Shown here piece by piece: positions 37,934-48,318 of a stretch of DNA of 64,000 bases. Below the pieces are notes generated by a model that did not search any database, had not been told where the DNA came from, and saw only the letters and a program-made list of their open reading frames with translations. Position numbers and translations under genes: made by a program. Source of the DNA: Atlantibacter sp. RC6 (GTDB taxonomy: Bacteria; Pseudomonadota; Gammaproteobacteria; Enterobacterales; Enterobacteriaceae). Each line of letters starts with the position of its first letter. Position 1 is the first letter of the stretch. Location: NCBI RefSeq assembly GCF_014193285.1, contig NZ_JACHZE010000009.1, forward strand, positions 37,282 through 101,281, read 5' to 3'.

Positions 37934-40403
37934 GTGTTCCCCGCGCCAGCGGGGATAAACCGAGTGAGGCAGGAAGCGAGGAAGGCAAGCGCCCGTGTTC
38001 CCCGCGCCAGCGGGGATAAACCGATACGGCAAATTAGCCAGTTCTATCTCCTGCCGTGTTCCCCGCGCCAGCGGGGATAAACCGAACTGCGCGCCCTGGA
38101 CGACGCCGAAATTCGTGTGTTCCCCGCGCCAGCGGGGATAAACCGAGACGGGAGTAGCTGATCAGGTGCTTGATGAGGTGTTCCCCGCGCCAGCGGGGAT
38201 AAACCGGTTCCGCTGGCTACTGGGCCGTCTTTCATTGCGTGTTCCCCGCGCCAGCGGGGATAAACCGTGGGCGCACCATTTATCACTGAGCGGGCGGCCG
38301 TGTTCCCCGCGCCAGCGGGGATAAACCGCTTTCGGAAACTCCAAAAATTCGCGCGAGCTGGTGTTCCCCGCGCCAGCGGGGATAAACCGCGGTCATTCAG
38401 ATCTGAATTTGTAGCGATGGTGTGTTCCCCGCGCCAGCGGGGATAAACCGGTCAGAGCCTGTATTTTATGCTGACAAATCACGTGTTCCCCGCGCCAGCG
38501 GGGATAAACCGATGAACCTTGTGGCGTGGGGTTTACTGACACAGTGTTCCCCGCGCCAGCGGGGATAAACCGCCACAAACAGCATCATCGCTAGCGGTGC
38601 TAACGTGTTCCCCGCGCCAGCGGGGATAAACCGCGAGCCTGAGAACAGCCGTTATAGGTGGCGACGTGTTCCCCGCGCCAGCGGGGATAAACCGAGGTTG
38701 TAATATATTCAAATGGCGTGAGCCATGTGTTCCCCGCGCCAGCGGGGATAAACTGGCGTGGGCGTAGCACGATTCCGGACTGGAATTGTGTTCCCCGCGC
38801 CAGCGGGGATAAACCGGCGGAAAATCCTGGGTGACTCTATTTTTTGTCGTGTTCCCCGCGCCAGCGGGGGTAAACCGTATTGTGGTATTCAGCCGTGACG
38901 GCGGTGGACGTGTTCCCCGCGCCAGCGGGGATAAACCGCACGTCAGAAAGGTAAAGTTGATACCGATTCTGTGTTCCCCGCGCCAGCGGGGATAAACCGC
39001 CTGTCGGCACTGGTTTCACTTCATCACCTGCGTGTTCCCCGCGCCAGCGGGGATAAACCGCGATCGGGCGCTGCATGGTCCCGCCTGAGGGTGTGTTCCC
39101 CGCGCCAGCGGGGATAAACCGATTGCGTGGTTGGCAGGCTAAAGGCGCATGCCGTGTTCCCCGCGCCAGCGGGGATAAACCAGTATCAAAGGTTCCAATA
39201 GTGGAATTTCCAGAGTGTTCCCCGCGCCAGCGGGGATAAACCGGCCGACAACCGCGCGCTGCAGCGAACGGCTAAGTGTTCCCCGCGCCAGCGGGGATAA
39301 ACCGATCGCTGGAACCCATTTTCTGCGTCGCTGAATGTGTTCCCCGCGCCAGCGGGGATAAACCGCGTAGCTTTATCGATGCATATAGTAAAAACTGGTG
39401 TTCCCCGCGTCAGCGGGGATAAACCGGGAACCGCGCCAGCGACGAACGCCGAGGCGCGGTGTTCCCCGCGTCAGCGGGGATAAACCGGTTTTTAGGCTGA
39501 GTAGGATAGTCAGGAGTATGTGTTCCCCGCGTCAGCGGGGATAAACCGGTTTTTAGGCTGAGTAGGATAGTCAGGAGTACATGTTCCCCGCGTCAGCGGG
39601 GATAAACCGCGCTTTCGGGTGATACGTTTCATTTAAAAACAGTGTTCCCCGCGTCAGCGGGGATAAACCGATATCCCTGACCGGTTGCTGCGTCGGTAAA
39701 TAGTGTTCCCCGCGCCAGCGGGGATAAACCGCGCTGAAATACATTTGGCGCGCCGGGAAAAAAGTGTTCCCCGCGCCAGCGGGGATAAACCGTATCGAGG
39801 TGCAATAAATGGCGGGAAATACAAGTGTTCCCCGCGCCAGCGGGGATAAACCGTTCCCGCTGTTTCTCTAAACGGGTCATCTCCCAGTGTTCCCCGCGCC
39901 AGCGGGGATAAACCGGCTTGAGAGTTGGCGGAAACCTGAGAGCCAACGTGTTCCCCGCGCCAGCGGGGATAAACCGATATGACAACCAAAAGGGCGAAAA
40001 AAACGCCAGTGTTCCCCGCGCCAGCGGGGATAAACCGTCACCGTTACGTGCTCGGGTGCGCCGATTTTTGTGTTCCCCGCGCCAGCGGGGATAAACCGGC
40101 CTTGATTGGGAACTTGTTGGTTTTGGCGACGTGTTCCCCGCGCCAGCGGGGATAAACCGGTCGCAGCAGCGACGATTCCGACCGACCAGTTGTGTTCTCC
40201 GCGCCAGCGGGGATAAACCGCCATTCTTCCCTCCCGACGTCCAAGAGCCTGAGTGTTCCCCGCGCCAGCGGGGATAAACCGGAATAACCCAGTTCGGCCA
40301 GAAACGCCTGAACGTGTTCCCCGCGCCAGCGGGGATAAACCGTGGTACTGGAGGCCGAACAGCAGAGCCAGCAGGTGTTCCCCGCGTAAACGGGAATAAG
40401 TCG
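37934..40403 (+). CRISPR. CRISPR array 2, type I-E, 41 repeats / 40 spacers
   Basis: 29-nt repeats start every 61 bp from 37934 to 39825, then (after one 33-nt spacer) from 39887 to 40375. The consensus begins GTGTTCCCCGCG and ends GGGGATAAACCG, with C at position 13 (GCGCCAGC). Five consecutive repeats at 39398, 39459, 39520, 39581 and 39642 instead carry T there, as in array 1. Single variants occur at 38727, 38849, 39154, 39581 (starts ATG) and 40192. Repeat 40375 is degenerate, and a further remnant lies at 40433-40459. Decay at the right end puts the leader next to cas2. Two adjacent spacers (39488-39519 and 39549-39580) differ only in the last base. Confidence 0.98.
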
Positions 40404-40526
40404 CCCCTGTCAGGTGTCCTACTACCGCCCATGTGTTCCCGCTTCAGCAAACCAAATCGAAATTATCCCTTCCCAGGCCACACCAAACCCTTTATTTCCC
40501 CCCATCCCCGTTATAAACTCCCCTAA

Positions 40527-40547
40527 ACCTTCCACCCAATGGAAGGT
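40527..40547 (+). promoter_or_regulatory. CueR-like dyad in front of cueR
   Basis: ACCTTCC (40527-40533), seven bases, then GGAAGGT (40541-40547) is a perfect 7-7-7 dyad of the MerR/CueR type, 13 bp upstream of the cueR ATG. A TATAAA (40512-40517) lies just before it. The dyad sits downstream of that -10 rather than in a 19-bp spacer, so it would suit autorepression more than activation. That reading is inference. Confidence 0.6.
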
Positions 40548-40560
40548 TACGGAGGGCACA

Positions 40561-40977
40561 ATGAACATCAGTGATGTCGCAAAAAAAACCGGTCTCACTA
40601 GCAAGGCGATTCGTTTTTACGAGGAAAAGGGGTTAGTGACGCCGCCGCTGCGCAGTGAAAACGGCTACCGAAGCTACACACAAAGCCATCTTGATGAACT
40701 GACGTTGTTGCGCCAGGCGCGTCAGGTTGGATTTAACCTGGAAGAGTGCAAGGAACTGGTGCATCTGTTTAACGACCCAGGCCGACGTAGCGCGGACGTA
40801 AAAGCGCGTACGCTGCAAAAAGTCGCGGAGATTGAACGCCATATTGTGGAACTGAATGATATGCGCGCGCAGTTATTGGCACTGGCGGAATCCTGCCCGG
40901 GCGACGACGGGGCGGATTGCCCTATCATGGATAATCTTTCCGGCTGCTGTCATCGCCGCGCTAAATCTTCGCAATAA
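40561..40977 (+). CDS. cueR: Copper-responsive MerR-family regulator CueR
   Basis: A 138-residue cytoplasmic Cu(I) sensor that activates copA and cueO promoters by DNA distortion. It has the winged helix-turn-helix [24 protein letters not shown], a dimerisation helix and the metal-binding loop with two cysteines ([15 protein letters not shown], matching Cys112/Cys120 of E. coli). It ends in a CCHRRAK tail. The ATG 40561 follows GGAGG; the frame is open further upstream, into CRISPR repeat remnants. The CRISPR-Cas locus separates it from its target copA. Confidence 0.95.
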   Translation: MNISDVAKKTGLTSKAIRFYEEKGLVTPPLRSENGYRSYTQSHLDELTLLRQARQVGFNLEECKELVHLFNDPGRRSADVKARTLQKVAEIERHIVELNDMRAQLLALAESCPGDDGADCPIMDNLSGCCHRRAKSSQ

Positions 40978-41011
40978 AAAACCTGCCCAGCGCCGCGCGC
41001 GGGCAGGTTTT
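40978..41011. terminator. Terminator between convergent cueR and ybbJ
   Basis: AAAACCTGCCC (40978-40988) pairs with GGGCAGGTTTT (41001-41011), an 11-bp stem bounded by A and T runs, immediately after the cueR stop and before the ybbJ stop. Confidence 0.9.
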
Positions 41012-41023
41012 ATCCACAAGAAT

Positions 41024-41476
41024 TTACTGAGCAGAAAGGCGAATCCGCAGCGTGATGCCTTCCACGGCAATCACTTCAACGCGTGCTCCGGCGGGGATAT
41101 CCTCATTTGAGACCACCGGCCAGGTGCCATCACCAACCCGCATATGCCCGCGTCCATTGACTAACGGTGTATCCAGGATAAAGCGCTGCCCAACAAGCTG
41201 CTGCCCGCGCTGATTCAACACCGCATCGGCGCGCGGCTGCGGTTTACGCGCCAGCCAGCGCGACCAGAGCAGGGCGGCGATCACCGTCAGCACTGCAAAG
41301 CAGATCCCCTGCCACTCCCAGCCAAAAGGAAACAGCCACACCAACAGCCCGGTGATCACCGCCGCCACGCCGCTCCACAGTAAATAACCGCTTCCCCCTA
41401 GCATTTCCGCGGCCAACAGCAGGCCGCCAAGGCTCAGCCAGAAGGTATGAGGATGCACCAGGAAAAAAGCCATCAT
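41024..41476 (-). CDS. ybbJ: YbbJ, NfeD-family membrane protein
   Basis: A 150-residue inner-membrane protein with an N-terminal membrane segment ([25 protein letters not shown]), two further helices to residue about 70, and a C-terminal OB-fold NfeD domain ([26 protein letters not shown]). NfeD proteins pair with band-7/SPFH proteins; here its start overlaps the end of qmcA by 4 bp. In E. coli the pair helps counter cell-envelope stress. Function beyond that is not settled. Confidence 0.92.
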   Translation of the reverse strand: MMAFFLVHPHTFWLSLGGLLLAAEMLGGSGYLLWSGVAAVITGLLVWLFPFGWEWQGICFAVLTVIAALLWSRWLARKPQPRADAVLNQRGQQLVGQRFILDTPLVNGRGHMRVGDGTWPVVSNEDIPAGARVEVIAVEGITLRIRLSAQ

Positions 41477-42387
41477 GGGCGTTTACGCTCGCTGCTCTCT
41501 TTAACCAGTTCGCTGATACCGGCAATCGACCCCATCAGGCTGGTGGCGTCCAGCGGCATCAGCACCACTTTACTGTTATTCGCCGCGCCGATTTGCTGTA
41601 GCGCGTCGGTATATTTTTGGGCCACAAAATAGTTAACCGCCTGAATATCCCCGGCGGCGATAGCCTCAGAAACCATTTTAGTGGCGCGCGCTTCCGCTTC
41701 CGCAGAACGTTCCCGCGCTTCAGCCTGCAAGAATGCCGACTGGCGTTCGCCCTCGGCTTTCAGGATCTGCGATTGTTTATCGCCTTCGGCTTTGAGTATT
41801 TCTGCCTGACGCACCCCCTCCGCCTCCAGAATATACGCGCGCTTGGTACGTTCTGCTTTCATCTGCGCGTTCATGGAGGAGATCAGCTCCGCCGGCGGGC
41901 GAACATCGCGGATTTCAATACGCGTCACCTTAATCCCCCACGGATTAGTGGCTTCATCAACGATATGCAGCAGGCGCGTATTAATACTGTCGCGCTGGGA
42001 CAGCATCTCGTCGAGCTCCATTGAACCCAACACGGTGCGTATATTGGTCATCGTCAGGTTGATGATGGCGTGCTCCAGGTTGCTGACTTCATACGCGGCT
42101 TTCGGCGCATCGATCACCTGAATAAAGCAGACCGCGTCAATGGTGACGTTAGCGTTATCCTTGGAGATCACTTCCTGGGAAGGAATATCCAGCACCTGTT
42201 CCATCATGTTGATTTTACGACCAATGCGATCCATAAACGGCACCACCAGGCTTAAGCCCGGTTGCAGCGTTTTGGTATAGCGGCCAAAGCGTTCTACCGT
42301 CCATTGATAACCTTGCGGAACAATTTTTACCCCTGCGCCGACAATCACCAATGCGACAAAGATCAAAACGGGGATCACAATAAGCAT
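41473..42387 (-). CDS. qmcA: QmcA (YbbK), SPFH/band-7 membrane protein
   Basis: A 304-residue membrane-anchored stomatin-like protein. One N-terminal helix ([20 protein letters not shown]) precedes the band-7 domain ([21 protein letters not shown]). A long Ala/Glu coiled coil follows ([20 protein letters not shown] and the repeated KAEGxxQSxxLKAEGE). ATG 42387 follows AGGAGG and gives the family N-terminus. In E. coli fetAB (ybbL-ybbM) lies next to qmcA; here no gene lies between qmcA and cnoX. Confidence 0.95.
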   Translation of the reverse strand: MLIVIPVLIFVALVIVGAGVKIVPQGYQWTVERFGRYTKTLQPGLSLVVPFMDRIGRKINMMEQVLDIPSQEVISKDNANVTIDAVCFIQVIDAPKAAYEVSNLEHAIINLTMTNIRTVLGSMELDEMLSQRDSINTRLLHIVDEATNPWGIKVTRIEIRDVRPPAELISSMNAQMKAERTKRAYILEAEGVRQAEILKAEGDKQSQILKAEGERQSAFLQAEARERSAEAEARATKMVSEAIAAGDIQAVNYFVAQKYTDALQQIGAANNSKVVLMPLDATSLMGSIAGISELVKESSERKRP

Positions 42388-42540
42388 CAAAAAACCTCCT
42401 GTGTTTTGGTGCGAGTGTTGAAGTATCCGCATGTGGTTAACAGGCGGCTAAAGGTCATCATCCCTGCTTGAGATTAATAAAGCAACGGATAGCGTCGCCG
42501 TTCAGGCGTGGGCTCTGCGAATGTGGAGAAGAAAAGGGCA

Positions 42541-42566
42541 AAAAAAACGCCCCACGGGTAGGGGCG
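42541..42566 (-). terminator. Strong minus-strand terminator with no gene in front of it
   Basis: On the minus strand CGCCCC (42566-42561), loop TACCCGT, GGGGCG (42553-42548) is followed by a T run from 42547 to 42541. The nearest upstream minus-strand gene, cnoX, already has its own terminator about 290 bp earlier, so this one may end a small RNA or a relic of a lost gene. Confidence 0.7.
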
Positions 42567-42857
42567 GACAAAAAAAGCAAAGAGTAAAATTATGGATAAA
42601 GTGAAGGGTCAGACTCTCAAAAGACTACTGTAGCGATAGATGCTAAAACAAATCTCTTACTCATCGGCATTGAGATCTGCAAAAATATCGATGGGTTAAA
42701 TCTACATCATGTCATTAAAAAGTCAAAATGGTTTTTTAATAATTTAATTTCAAAAGTCTTGCTTAAGTCAGTTGGTTGTTAACGCATTGCCCACCTCCGG
42801 GCTAATCACAAAAGCGGTAGATGGCGGGCTTTTAAAGAGTGTCAGTCTTAACAAATC
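42567..42857. other. Intergenic region where fetAB lies in E. coli
   Basis: About 290 bp without a credible gene between two minus-strand terminators. It is moderately AT-rich. A 13-codon frame from ATG 42592 on the plus strand has no support. No clear promoter was found on the minus strand. It may be the scar of a fetAB loss or may hold a small RNA ending at 42541. Confidence 0.4.
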
Positions 42858-42886
42858 AAAAAAATGCCAGCACGAAGGCTGGCATT
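42858..42886 (-). terminator. Terminator after cnoX
   Basis: On the minus strand ATGCCAGC (42885-42878) pairs with GCTGGCAT (42871-42864), followed by a T run to 42858. It lies about 20 bp after the cnoX stop. Confidence 0.88.
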
Positions 42887-42907
42887 AACAGGGGCCGCTT
42901 TAGCGGA

Positions 42908-43762
42908 TCAGTACAGCAGGGAGTAGAGCTGACGACGATATTTAGAAGCCAGCTGATCGCCAGTGCCCAGCGCCGCCAGGATCTCTTGCAGCATTTTACG
43001 CACCTGGCCGTCACCCGCGCCGAGATCCGTTTTCAGATGGCTCCACAGCAGTTCCAGCGCCTCTTCATTACGCCCAACCTGATGCAGTTGCAGCGCCAGT
43101 TGCGCGGCAAGCTGCGCGTCCTGCGGGTTTTGCGCCACTTGCTGTTGAAGCTGCTGGATTTCCGGCGTATCGGCTGCCTGGCGCAGTAAATCGATTTGCG
43201 CCATCAGCCCCTGATAGCGGGTGTCCTGATCCTGTAGCGGAATGGTTTTCAGCACCGCTTCGGCATCGTCGCTACGCTGCAATGCGATTTGAGTTTGCGC
43301 CAGCAACAGGCCGATTTCGCTGTTCTGACCGGAGATCTGCCAGGCGTCTTTCAGCAGCGGCAGCGCTTCGGCGTGTTTGCCTTCTTCAATCAGCGCCATC
43401 GCTTCCTGGGCTTTCAACTCTTCTTCGCGCGGCAGGACTTTATCGAGCAGGGCGCGAACCGCTTCTTCCGGCTGCGGCCCCTGGAAGCCATCCACCGGCT
43501 GGCCCTGCTGGAACAGATAGACCGTCGGGATGGCACGCAGACCAAACTGCGCGGCGACGCGCTGCTCGGCATCGCAATCCACTTTGGCGAGAATAAACTG
43601 GCCGTGGTATTGGTTCGCCAGCTTCTCCAGCATCGGCGTCAGCTGCTCGCAGTGCTGGCTGCGCGGCGACCAGAAGTAGAACAGCACCGGCGTGGTCATT
43701 GACTGCTCAATCACCTGATGCAGGTTCGATTCGTTGATATCAAAAATTGATTCCAGGGACAT
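42908..43762 (-). CDS. cnoX: Chaperedoxin CnoX (YbbN)
   Basis: A 284-residue protein with an N-terminal thioredoxin fold and C-terminal TPR repeats. The thioredoxin active site is SPRSQHC ([16 protein letters not shown]), lacking the first cysteine of CxxC, as in CnoX, which protects substrates from over-oxidation and hands them to GroEL and Dna[21 protein letters not shown] is the cis-Pro loop region. The rest is Ala/Gln/Leu-rich TPR helices ending [10 protein letters not shown]. Confidence 0.95.
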   Translation of the reverse strand: MSLESIFDINESNLHQVIEQSMTTPVLFYFWSPRSQHCEQLTPMLEKLANQYHGQFILAKVDCDAEQRVAAQFGLRAIPTVYLFQQGQPVDGFQGPQPEEAVRALLDKVLPREEELKAQEAMALIEEGKHAEALPLLKDAWQISGQNSEIGLLLAQTQIALQRSDDAEAVLKTIPLQDQDTRYQGLMAQIDLLRQAADTPEIQQLQQQVAQNPQDAQLAAQLALQLHQVGRNEEALELLWSHLKTDLGAGDGQVRKMLQEILAALGTGDQLASKYRRQLYSLLY

Positions 43763-43821
43763 GTGTCACCCTCTTTTGTCGATTTGTTTTTTTACATGGG
43801 GGCAGAAGGCGGGGCTTCAAC

Positions 43822-44592
43822 TCAGCCCTGCAAAATTTTGTCCATCACTCGCCCCGGCAGCAGGCGTTTTAACAACCCGACGGCGTAGGTCACCACCGTC
43901 ACCGGATAACGCAATTTGGGGTTCTCGCTTTCAAAAGCATGGCGCACTTTTGCGACCACCGCCTCCGGCCCCAGGGTAAATCGCGCGGCGATGCCGGGGT
44001 TTTCCACCGGTTTGTCGGACTGGGTTTGGTTAACGTTGTCGGTAAAGCGCGTGCGGATCGGGCCCGGTTCAATCAGGCTGACTTTGATCCCGCTGTAGCG
44101 CAGCTCCATGCGCAGCGCGTCGGACCAGGCTTCCAGCGCATATTTGCTGGCGGCGTAGGCACCGCGCCCCGGCGTGGAGATCAGCCCCATCACCGAACTG
44201 GTGTTAACGATCCGCCCTTCGCTATGCGGCAGCATAGCGGGCAGCAGTAGCATGGTTAGCTGGTGTGCGCCGAAAAAGTTGGTGGAAAACTGCTGCTCCA
44301 TCTGCGTGCGGCTAATGGTGGTGAGCGGCCCGTAAACCCCGTAGCCGCCGTTATTGAAAATGCCGTACAGCCGGTTGCCAGTCAGGGCAATGACCTGCGC
44401 GGCGGCGGCCTCCACGCTTTGCGGATCGTCGAGATCGAGCAATACCCCGGTAAAACCGAGCGCATTCATCTGGTCGACATCGGCAGGTTTACGGCAGGCG
44501 GCAAGCACCCGGTAGCCGAGACGCTTTAATTCATGGGCGCAGGCCAGGCCAATCCCGCTGGAACATCCTGTTATTAAGACTGATTTTTGCAT
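43822..44592 (-). CDS. ybbO: YbbO, short-chain dehydrogenase/reductase
   Basis: A 256-residue SDR with the Rossmann motif VLITGCSSGIGLA at the N-terminus, NNGGYG, the catalytic serine in NTSSVMG and the YAASK active site. In E. coli YbbO reduces aldehydes with NADPH. The C-terminal SYAVGLLKRLLPGRVMDKIL-like tail is typical. It lies between cnoX and tesA in the same direction, as in E. coli. Confidence 0.92.
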   Translation of the reverse strand: MQKSVLITGCSSGIGLACAHELKRLGYRVLAACRKPADVDQMNALGFTGVLLDLDDPQSVEAAAAQVIALTGNRLYGIFNNGGYGVYGPLTTISRTQMEQQFSTNFFGAHQLTMLLLPAMLPHSEGRIVNTSSVMGLISTPGRGAYAASKYALEAWSDALRMELRYSGIKVSLIEPGPIRTRFTDNVNQTQSDKPVENPGIAARFTLGPEAVVAKVRHAFESENPKLRYPVTVVTYAVGLLKRLLPGRVMDKILQG

Positions 44593-44620
44593 AACTTTAC
44601 CCGCTCATGCCCCCGATGGG

Positions 44621-45247
44621 TTATGAGTCGTGTTTAACTAAAGGAGCCAGTCGCGTTTCCATCCAGTCCGCGATAAACGGCTGTGCGTCACGATTGGGGT
44701 GAATACCGTCGTCCTGCATCCATTGCGGTTTGAGATACACCTCCTCCATAAAAAACGGCAGGAGCGGAATATCAAACTCTTTGGCAAGGCCAGGATAGAT
44801 GGCGCTGAACGCCTCATTGTAGCGGCGTCCGTAATTGGCGGGCAGGCGAATCTGCATAATCAGCGGTTCGGCATCCGCCGACTTCACCTGAGTGATGATC
44901 TGGCGCAGAGTGGACGCGATGGCGTTCGGCTGGAAGCCGCGCAAACCATCGTTGCCGCCCAGCTCTACCAGCACCCAGCGCGGCTGATGCTGTTTTAGCA
45001 GCGTCGGCAGCCGCGACAGGCCCTGCGCGGCGGTGTCGCCGCTGATGCTGGCGTTGACGACGTTAACGTCGCGCGACTGCCACTTATCATTCAGCAGGGC
45101 GGGCCAGGCGGCGTTGGCCGACATCCGGTAGCCAGCGCTCAGGCTGTCGCCCAAAATTAATAACGTGTCCGCTGCGGCGGCGCGAAATGTCATTAAAGCC
45201 AGTAACAGGAAAGGCCAATGCCAGCGGAAAACATTATTGAAGTTCAT
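44621..45247 (-). CDS. tesA: Acyl-CoA thioesterase I / lysophospholipase L1 TesA
   Basis: A 208-residue periplasmic SGNH hydrolase acting on acyl-CoA, lysophospholipids and esters. The signal peptide MNFNNVFRWHWPFLLLALMT ends at RAAA before ADTLLILGDSLSAGY. The four SGNH blocks are GDSLS (Ser), G in NASISGDT, GGND and DGIHPN (Asp, His). ATG 45247 matches the E. coli start. Its 5' end overlaps that of the divergent ybbA by 30 bp, so the two promoters lie inside each other's coding sequence. Confidence 0.96.
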   Translation of the reverse strand: MNFNNVFRWHWPFLLLALMTFRAAAADTLLILGDSLSAGYRMSANAAWPALLNDKWQSRDVNVVNASISGDTAAQGLSRLPTLLKQHQPRWVLVELGGNDGLRGFQPNAIASTLRQIITQVKSADAEPLIMQIRLPANYGRRYNEAFSAIYPGLAKEFDIPLLPFFMEEVYLKPQWMQDDGIHPNRDAQPFIADWMETRLAPLVKHDS

Positions 45248-45904
45248 CGTCTTAAGAAGTCCGTCGGTCAGGGGGAACACCAGCTTTCCATCCTTACCGG
45301 AGTTGAGCTGGTTGTCAAACCGGCCCAGACCATCGCTCTGATTGGCGAGTCGGGTTCCGGTAAATCCACGTTGCTGGCCATCCTGGCGGGTCTTGACGAT
45401 GGCAGCAGCGGCGAAGTGCACCTGTTAGGCCAGCCGCTGCACAGTATGGACGAAGAGGCGCGCGCCCGGCTACGCGCCAGCCAGGTGGGGTTTGTGTTCC
45501 AGTCGTTTATGTTAATCCCCACGCTCAACGCGCTGGAAAACGTCGAGCTTCCGGCGCTGCTGCGCGGTGAAAATGACAAAACCGGGCGCGAGCAGGCTAA
45601 AGCGCTGCTCGAACAGCTTGGCCTCGGCAAGCGTCTCGACCATCTTCCGGCGCAGCTTTCCGGCGGTGAGCAGCAGCGCGTGGCGCTGGCCCGCGCTTTT
45701 AATGGCCGCCCGACGGTACTGTTTGCTGATGAACCCACCGGTAACCTCGACAGGCACACCGGGGATCGCATTGCCGATTTGCTGTTTTCTCTGAACCGCG
45801 ATTACGCCACCACCCTGATTCTGGTCACCCACGATGAACAGCTGGCGGCGCGCTGCGACCGGCGGCTGCGGCTGCGTGAAGGCCAGCTCGTGGAGGAAGC
45901 ATGA
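45218..45904 (+). CDS. ybbA: YbbA, ABC transporter ATPase (LolD-like)
   Basis: A 228-residue ATPase of the MacB/LolD type. Walker A GESGSGKST, the signature LSGGEQQRVALARA, Walker B VLFADEPTGNLD and the H-loop LVTHDEQ are intact. It overlaps ybbP by 4 bp (ATGA), forming the transporter with that permease. The substrate is unknown; the location beside tesA suggests a link with envelope lipids or lysophospholipids, which is inference from context. Confidence 0.94.
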   Translation: MPAENIIEVHRLKKSVGQGEHQLSILTGVELVVKPAQTIALIGESGSGKSTLLAILAGLDDGSSGEVHLLGQPLHSMDEEARARLRASQVGFVFQSFMLIPTLNALENVELPALLRGENDKTGREQAKALLEQLGLGKRLDHLPAQLSGGEQQRVALARAFNGRPTVLFADEPTGNLDRHTGDRIADLLFSLNRDYATTLILVTHDEQLAARCDRRLRLREGQLVEEA

Positions 45905-48318
45905 TTGCGCGCTGGTTCTGGCGGGAGTGGCGCTCGCCGTCGTTATTGATTGTCTGGCTGGCACTGAGCCTGGCGGTGGCCTGTGTACTGGCGCTTGGCA
46001 ACATCAGCGATCGCATGGAAAAAGGCTTAAGCCAGCAAAGCCGGGAATTTATGGCCGGGGATCGCGCGTTGCGCAGCGCCCGCGCGGTTGATCCGGCCTG
46101 GCTTGCCGAAGCCGAAAAAGAGGGGCTGCGGGTCAGCCGCCAGCTCAGTTTCGCCACTATGACGTTTGCGGGCGATACGCCGCAGCTGGCGGATGTCAAA
46201 GCGGTGGATGCCCTGTACCCGATGTATGGCGATTTGCAAACCGATCCGCCTGGCTTAAAGCCTGAGCCGGGCAGTGTACTGCTGGCCCCGCGCCTGATGG
46301 CGCTCCTGAACGTAAAACCGGGCGATACCCTGGATGTTGGCGACGCCACGTTGACCATCGCCGGTACGGTGGTTCAGGAGCCGGACAGCGGATTTAACCC
46401 GTTCCAGATGGCCCCGCGTCTGATGATGAACCTGGCGGACGTGGAAAAAACCGGCGCGGTCCAGCCAGGCAGCCGCATCACCTGGCGCTATAAATTCGCC
46501 GGTCAGCCAGCTCAGATTGCGCAGTACGAGGCCTGGCTGTTGCCGAAACTTAAGCCGGAGCATCGCTGGTACGGCATGGAGCAGGATGACGGCGCGCTGG
46601 GCAAATCGCTACAGCGCTCCCAGCAGTTTTTACTGCTGTCGGCTTTACTGACGCTGCTGCTGGCGGTCGGGGCGGTGGCGGTGGCGATGGGCCACTATTG
46701 CCGCAGCCGCTACGATCTGGTGGCGATCCTCAAAACCCTCGGGGCAGGGCGGGCGCAACTGCGTAAGTTGATTATCGGCCAGTGGCTGATGGTGCTGGCG
46801 CTCAGCGCGATCACGGGCGGCGTGGTAGGGCTGGCGTTTGAAAAGGCGCTGATGCACCTGCTCAAACCGGTACTGCCTGCGGAACTCCCGGCGGCCAGCC
46901 TGTGGCCGTGGCTCTGGGCGGTGGGCGCGATGGCGGTGATCTCACTGCTGGTGGGATTGCGGCCTTACCGGCTGCTGCTGGCGACCCAGCCGCTGCGCGT
47001 TCTGCGCCGCGATGTAGTGGCCAACGTCTGGCCGCTCAAATACTATTTGCCCGCCATTGTGATGGTGGTTGTTGCGTTGCTGGCCTGGCTGATGGGCGGC
47101 AAAATGCTGCTCTGGGCGGTGCTGGCGGGTACGTTGGTGATGGCGGCGCTCTGTGCGCTGGTCGGCTGGACGTTATTGCAAGTTTTAAAACGCCTGACGC
47201 TGCGCCAGTTGCCGGTTCGCCTGGCGGTGAATCGCCTGCTGCGCCAGCCCTGGGCGACCCTCAGCCAGCTGGCGGCGTTCTCCCTGTCGTTTATGCTGCT
47301 GGCTCTGCTGCTGGTGCTGCGCGGCGATCTGCTGGATCGCTGGCAGCAGCAACTGCCGCCGGAAAGCCCGAACTACTTCCTGCTCAACATCGCGCCGGAG
47401 CAGGTGAGCGAGGTGAAAGGTTTCCTGGCGGAGCACCAGATTATCCCGGAGTCTTTCTACCCTATCGTGCGGGCGCGCTTAACCCAGATTAAAGGCGAGC
47501 CGACGGTGAGCAGCCAGGATGAGTCCCTCAACCGCGAGCTGAATCTCACCTGGCAGGATCAGCGTCCTTCCCATAATCCGATCGTTGCGGGAAGCTGGCC
47601 GCCGAAGGCAGGCGAAGTCTCGATGGAAGAAGAGCTGGCGAAGCGGCTGAACGTGAAGCTCGGGGATACGCTGACCTTTACCGGCGATACCCAGGACTTC
47701 AGCGCCAAAGTGACCAGCCTGCGCCACGTGGACTGGGAAAGCCTGCGCCCGAACTTCTTCTTTATCTTCCCGCCCGGCGCGCTGGACGGGCAGCCGCAAA
47801 GCTGGCTGACAAGTTTTCGCGCCAACGGCGATTCCGGGATGATCGCCCAGCTTAACCGCGAATTTCCGACGGTAAGCTTGCTGGATATTGGCGCGATCTT
47901 GCGCCAGGTCGGCCAGGTGCTTCAACAGGTTAGCCGCGCGCTGGAGGTGATGGTGGTACTGGTCACCGCCTGCGGTATCCTGCTGCTGCTGGCGCAGGTG
48001 CAGGTGGGGATGCGTCAGCGCCATCAGGAGCTGGTGGTGTATCGAACCCTGGGGGCGGAAAAGCGTTTGCTACGCACCACACTGTGGTGCGAGTTCGCTA
48101 TGCTGGGGTTGGTATCCGGATTAGTGGCGGCAATTGGCGCGGAAACCGCGCTGGGCTTCCTGCAAACCCGGGTTTTTGACTTCCCCTGGGAGCCGGACTG
48201 GCGGTTGTGGGTGGTGCTGCCGGTGTGCGGCGCGCTGCTGCTGTCGGCCTGCGGCGGCTGGCTGGGCGTGCGCCTGCTGAAGGGCAAAGCGCTGTTCCGC
48301 CAGTTTACCGCGCAGTAA
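45901..48318 (+). CDS. ybbP: YbbP, ABC transporter permease (FtsX-like)
   Basis: An 805-residue inner-membrane permease with an N-terminal membrane helix ([20 protein letters not shown]) and a large periplasmic MacB-PCD-like domain. Two FtsX-type membrane blocks follow: one around residues 240-340 ([42 protein letters not shown]) and one at the C-terminus ([39 protein letters not shown]). It works with YbbA. Its 3' end overlaps the converging selU by 14 bp; E. coli has rhsD there instead, and no rhs gene is present here. Confidence 0.93.
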   Translation: MIARWFWREWRSPSLLIVWLALSLAVACVLALGNISDRMEKGLSQQSREFMAGDRALRSARAVDPAWLAEAEKEGLRVSRQLSFATMTFAGDTPQLADVKAVDALYPMYGDLQTDPPGLKPEPGSVLLAPRLMALLNVKPGDTLDVGDATLTIAGTVVQEPDSGFNPFQMAPRLMMNLADVEKTGAVQPGSRITWRYKFAGQPAQIAQYEAWLLPKLKPEHRWYGMEQDDGALGKSLQRSQQFLLLSALLTLLLAVGAVAVAMGHYCRSRYDLVAILKTLGAGRAQLRKLIIGQWLMVLALSAITGGVVGLAFEKALMHLLKPVLPAELPAASLWPWLWAVGAMAVISLLVGLRPYRLLLATQPLRVLRRDVVANVWPLKYYLPAIVMVVVALLAWLMGGKMLLWAVLAGTLVMAALCALVGWTLLQVLKRLTLRQLPVRLAVNRLLRQPWATLSQLAAFSLSFMLLALLLVLRGDLLDRWQQQLPPESPNYFLLNIAPEQVSEVKGFLAEHQIIPESFYPIVRARLTQIKGEPTVSSQDESLNRELNLTWQDQRPSHNPIVAGSWPPKAGEVSMEEELAKRLNVKLGDTLTFTGDTQDFSAKVTSLRHVDWESLRPNFFFIFPPGALDGQPQSWLTSFRANGDSGMIAQLNREFPTVSLLDIGAILRQVGQVLQQVSRALEVMVVLVTACGILLLLAQVQVGMRQRHQELVVYRTLGAEKRLLRTTLWCEFAMLGLVSGLVAAIGAETALGFLQTRVFDFPWEPDWRLWVVLPVCGALLLSACGGWLGVRLLKGKALFRQFTAQ

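Noticed and set aside
39629..40450. Long minus-strand open frame across array 2 (about 270 codons, with recurring VYPRWRGEH, GLSPLARGT and RFIPAGAGNT), and similar frames at 27409-27762 and 38044-39076
   Set aside because: These are translations of CRISPR repeats in three phases; the 61-bp period keeps frames open. Not genes.
40433..40459. A 42nd repeat of array 2
   Set aside because: Only the first part (GTGTTCCCGC) resembles the repeat and the spacing is 58 bp; treated as a decayed remnant rather than counted.
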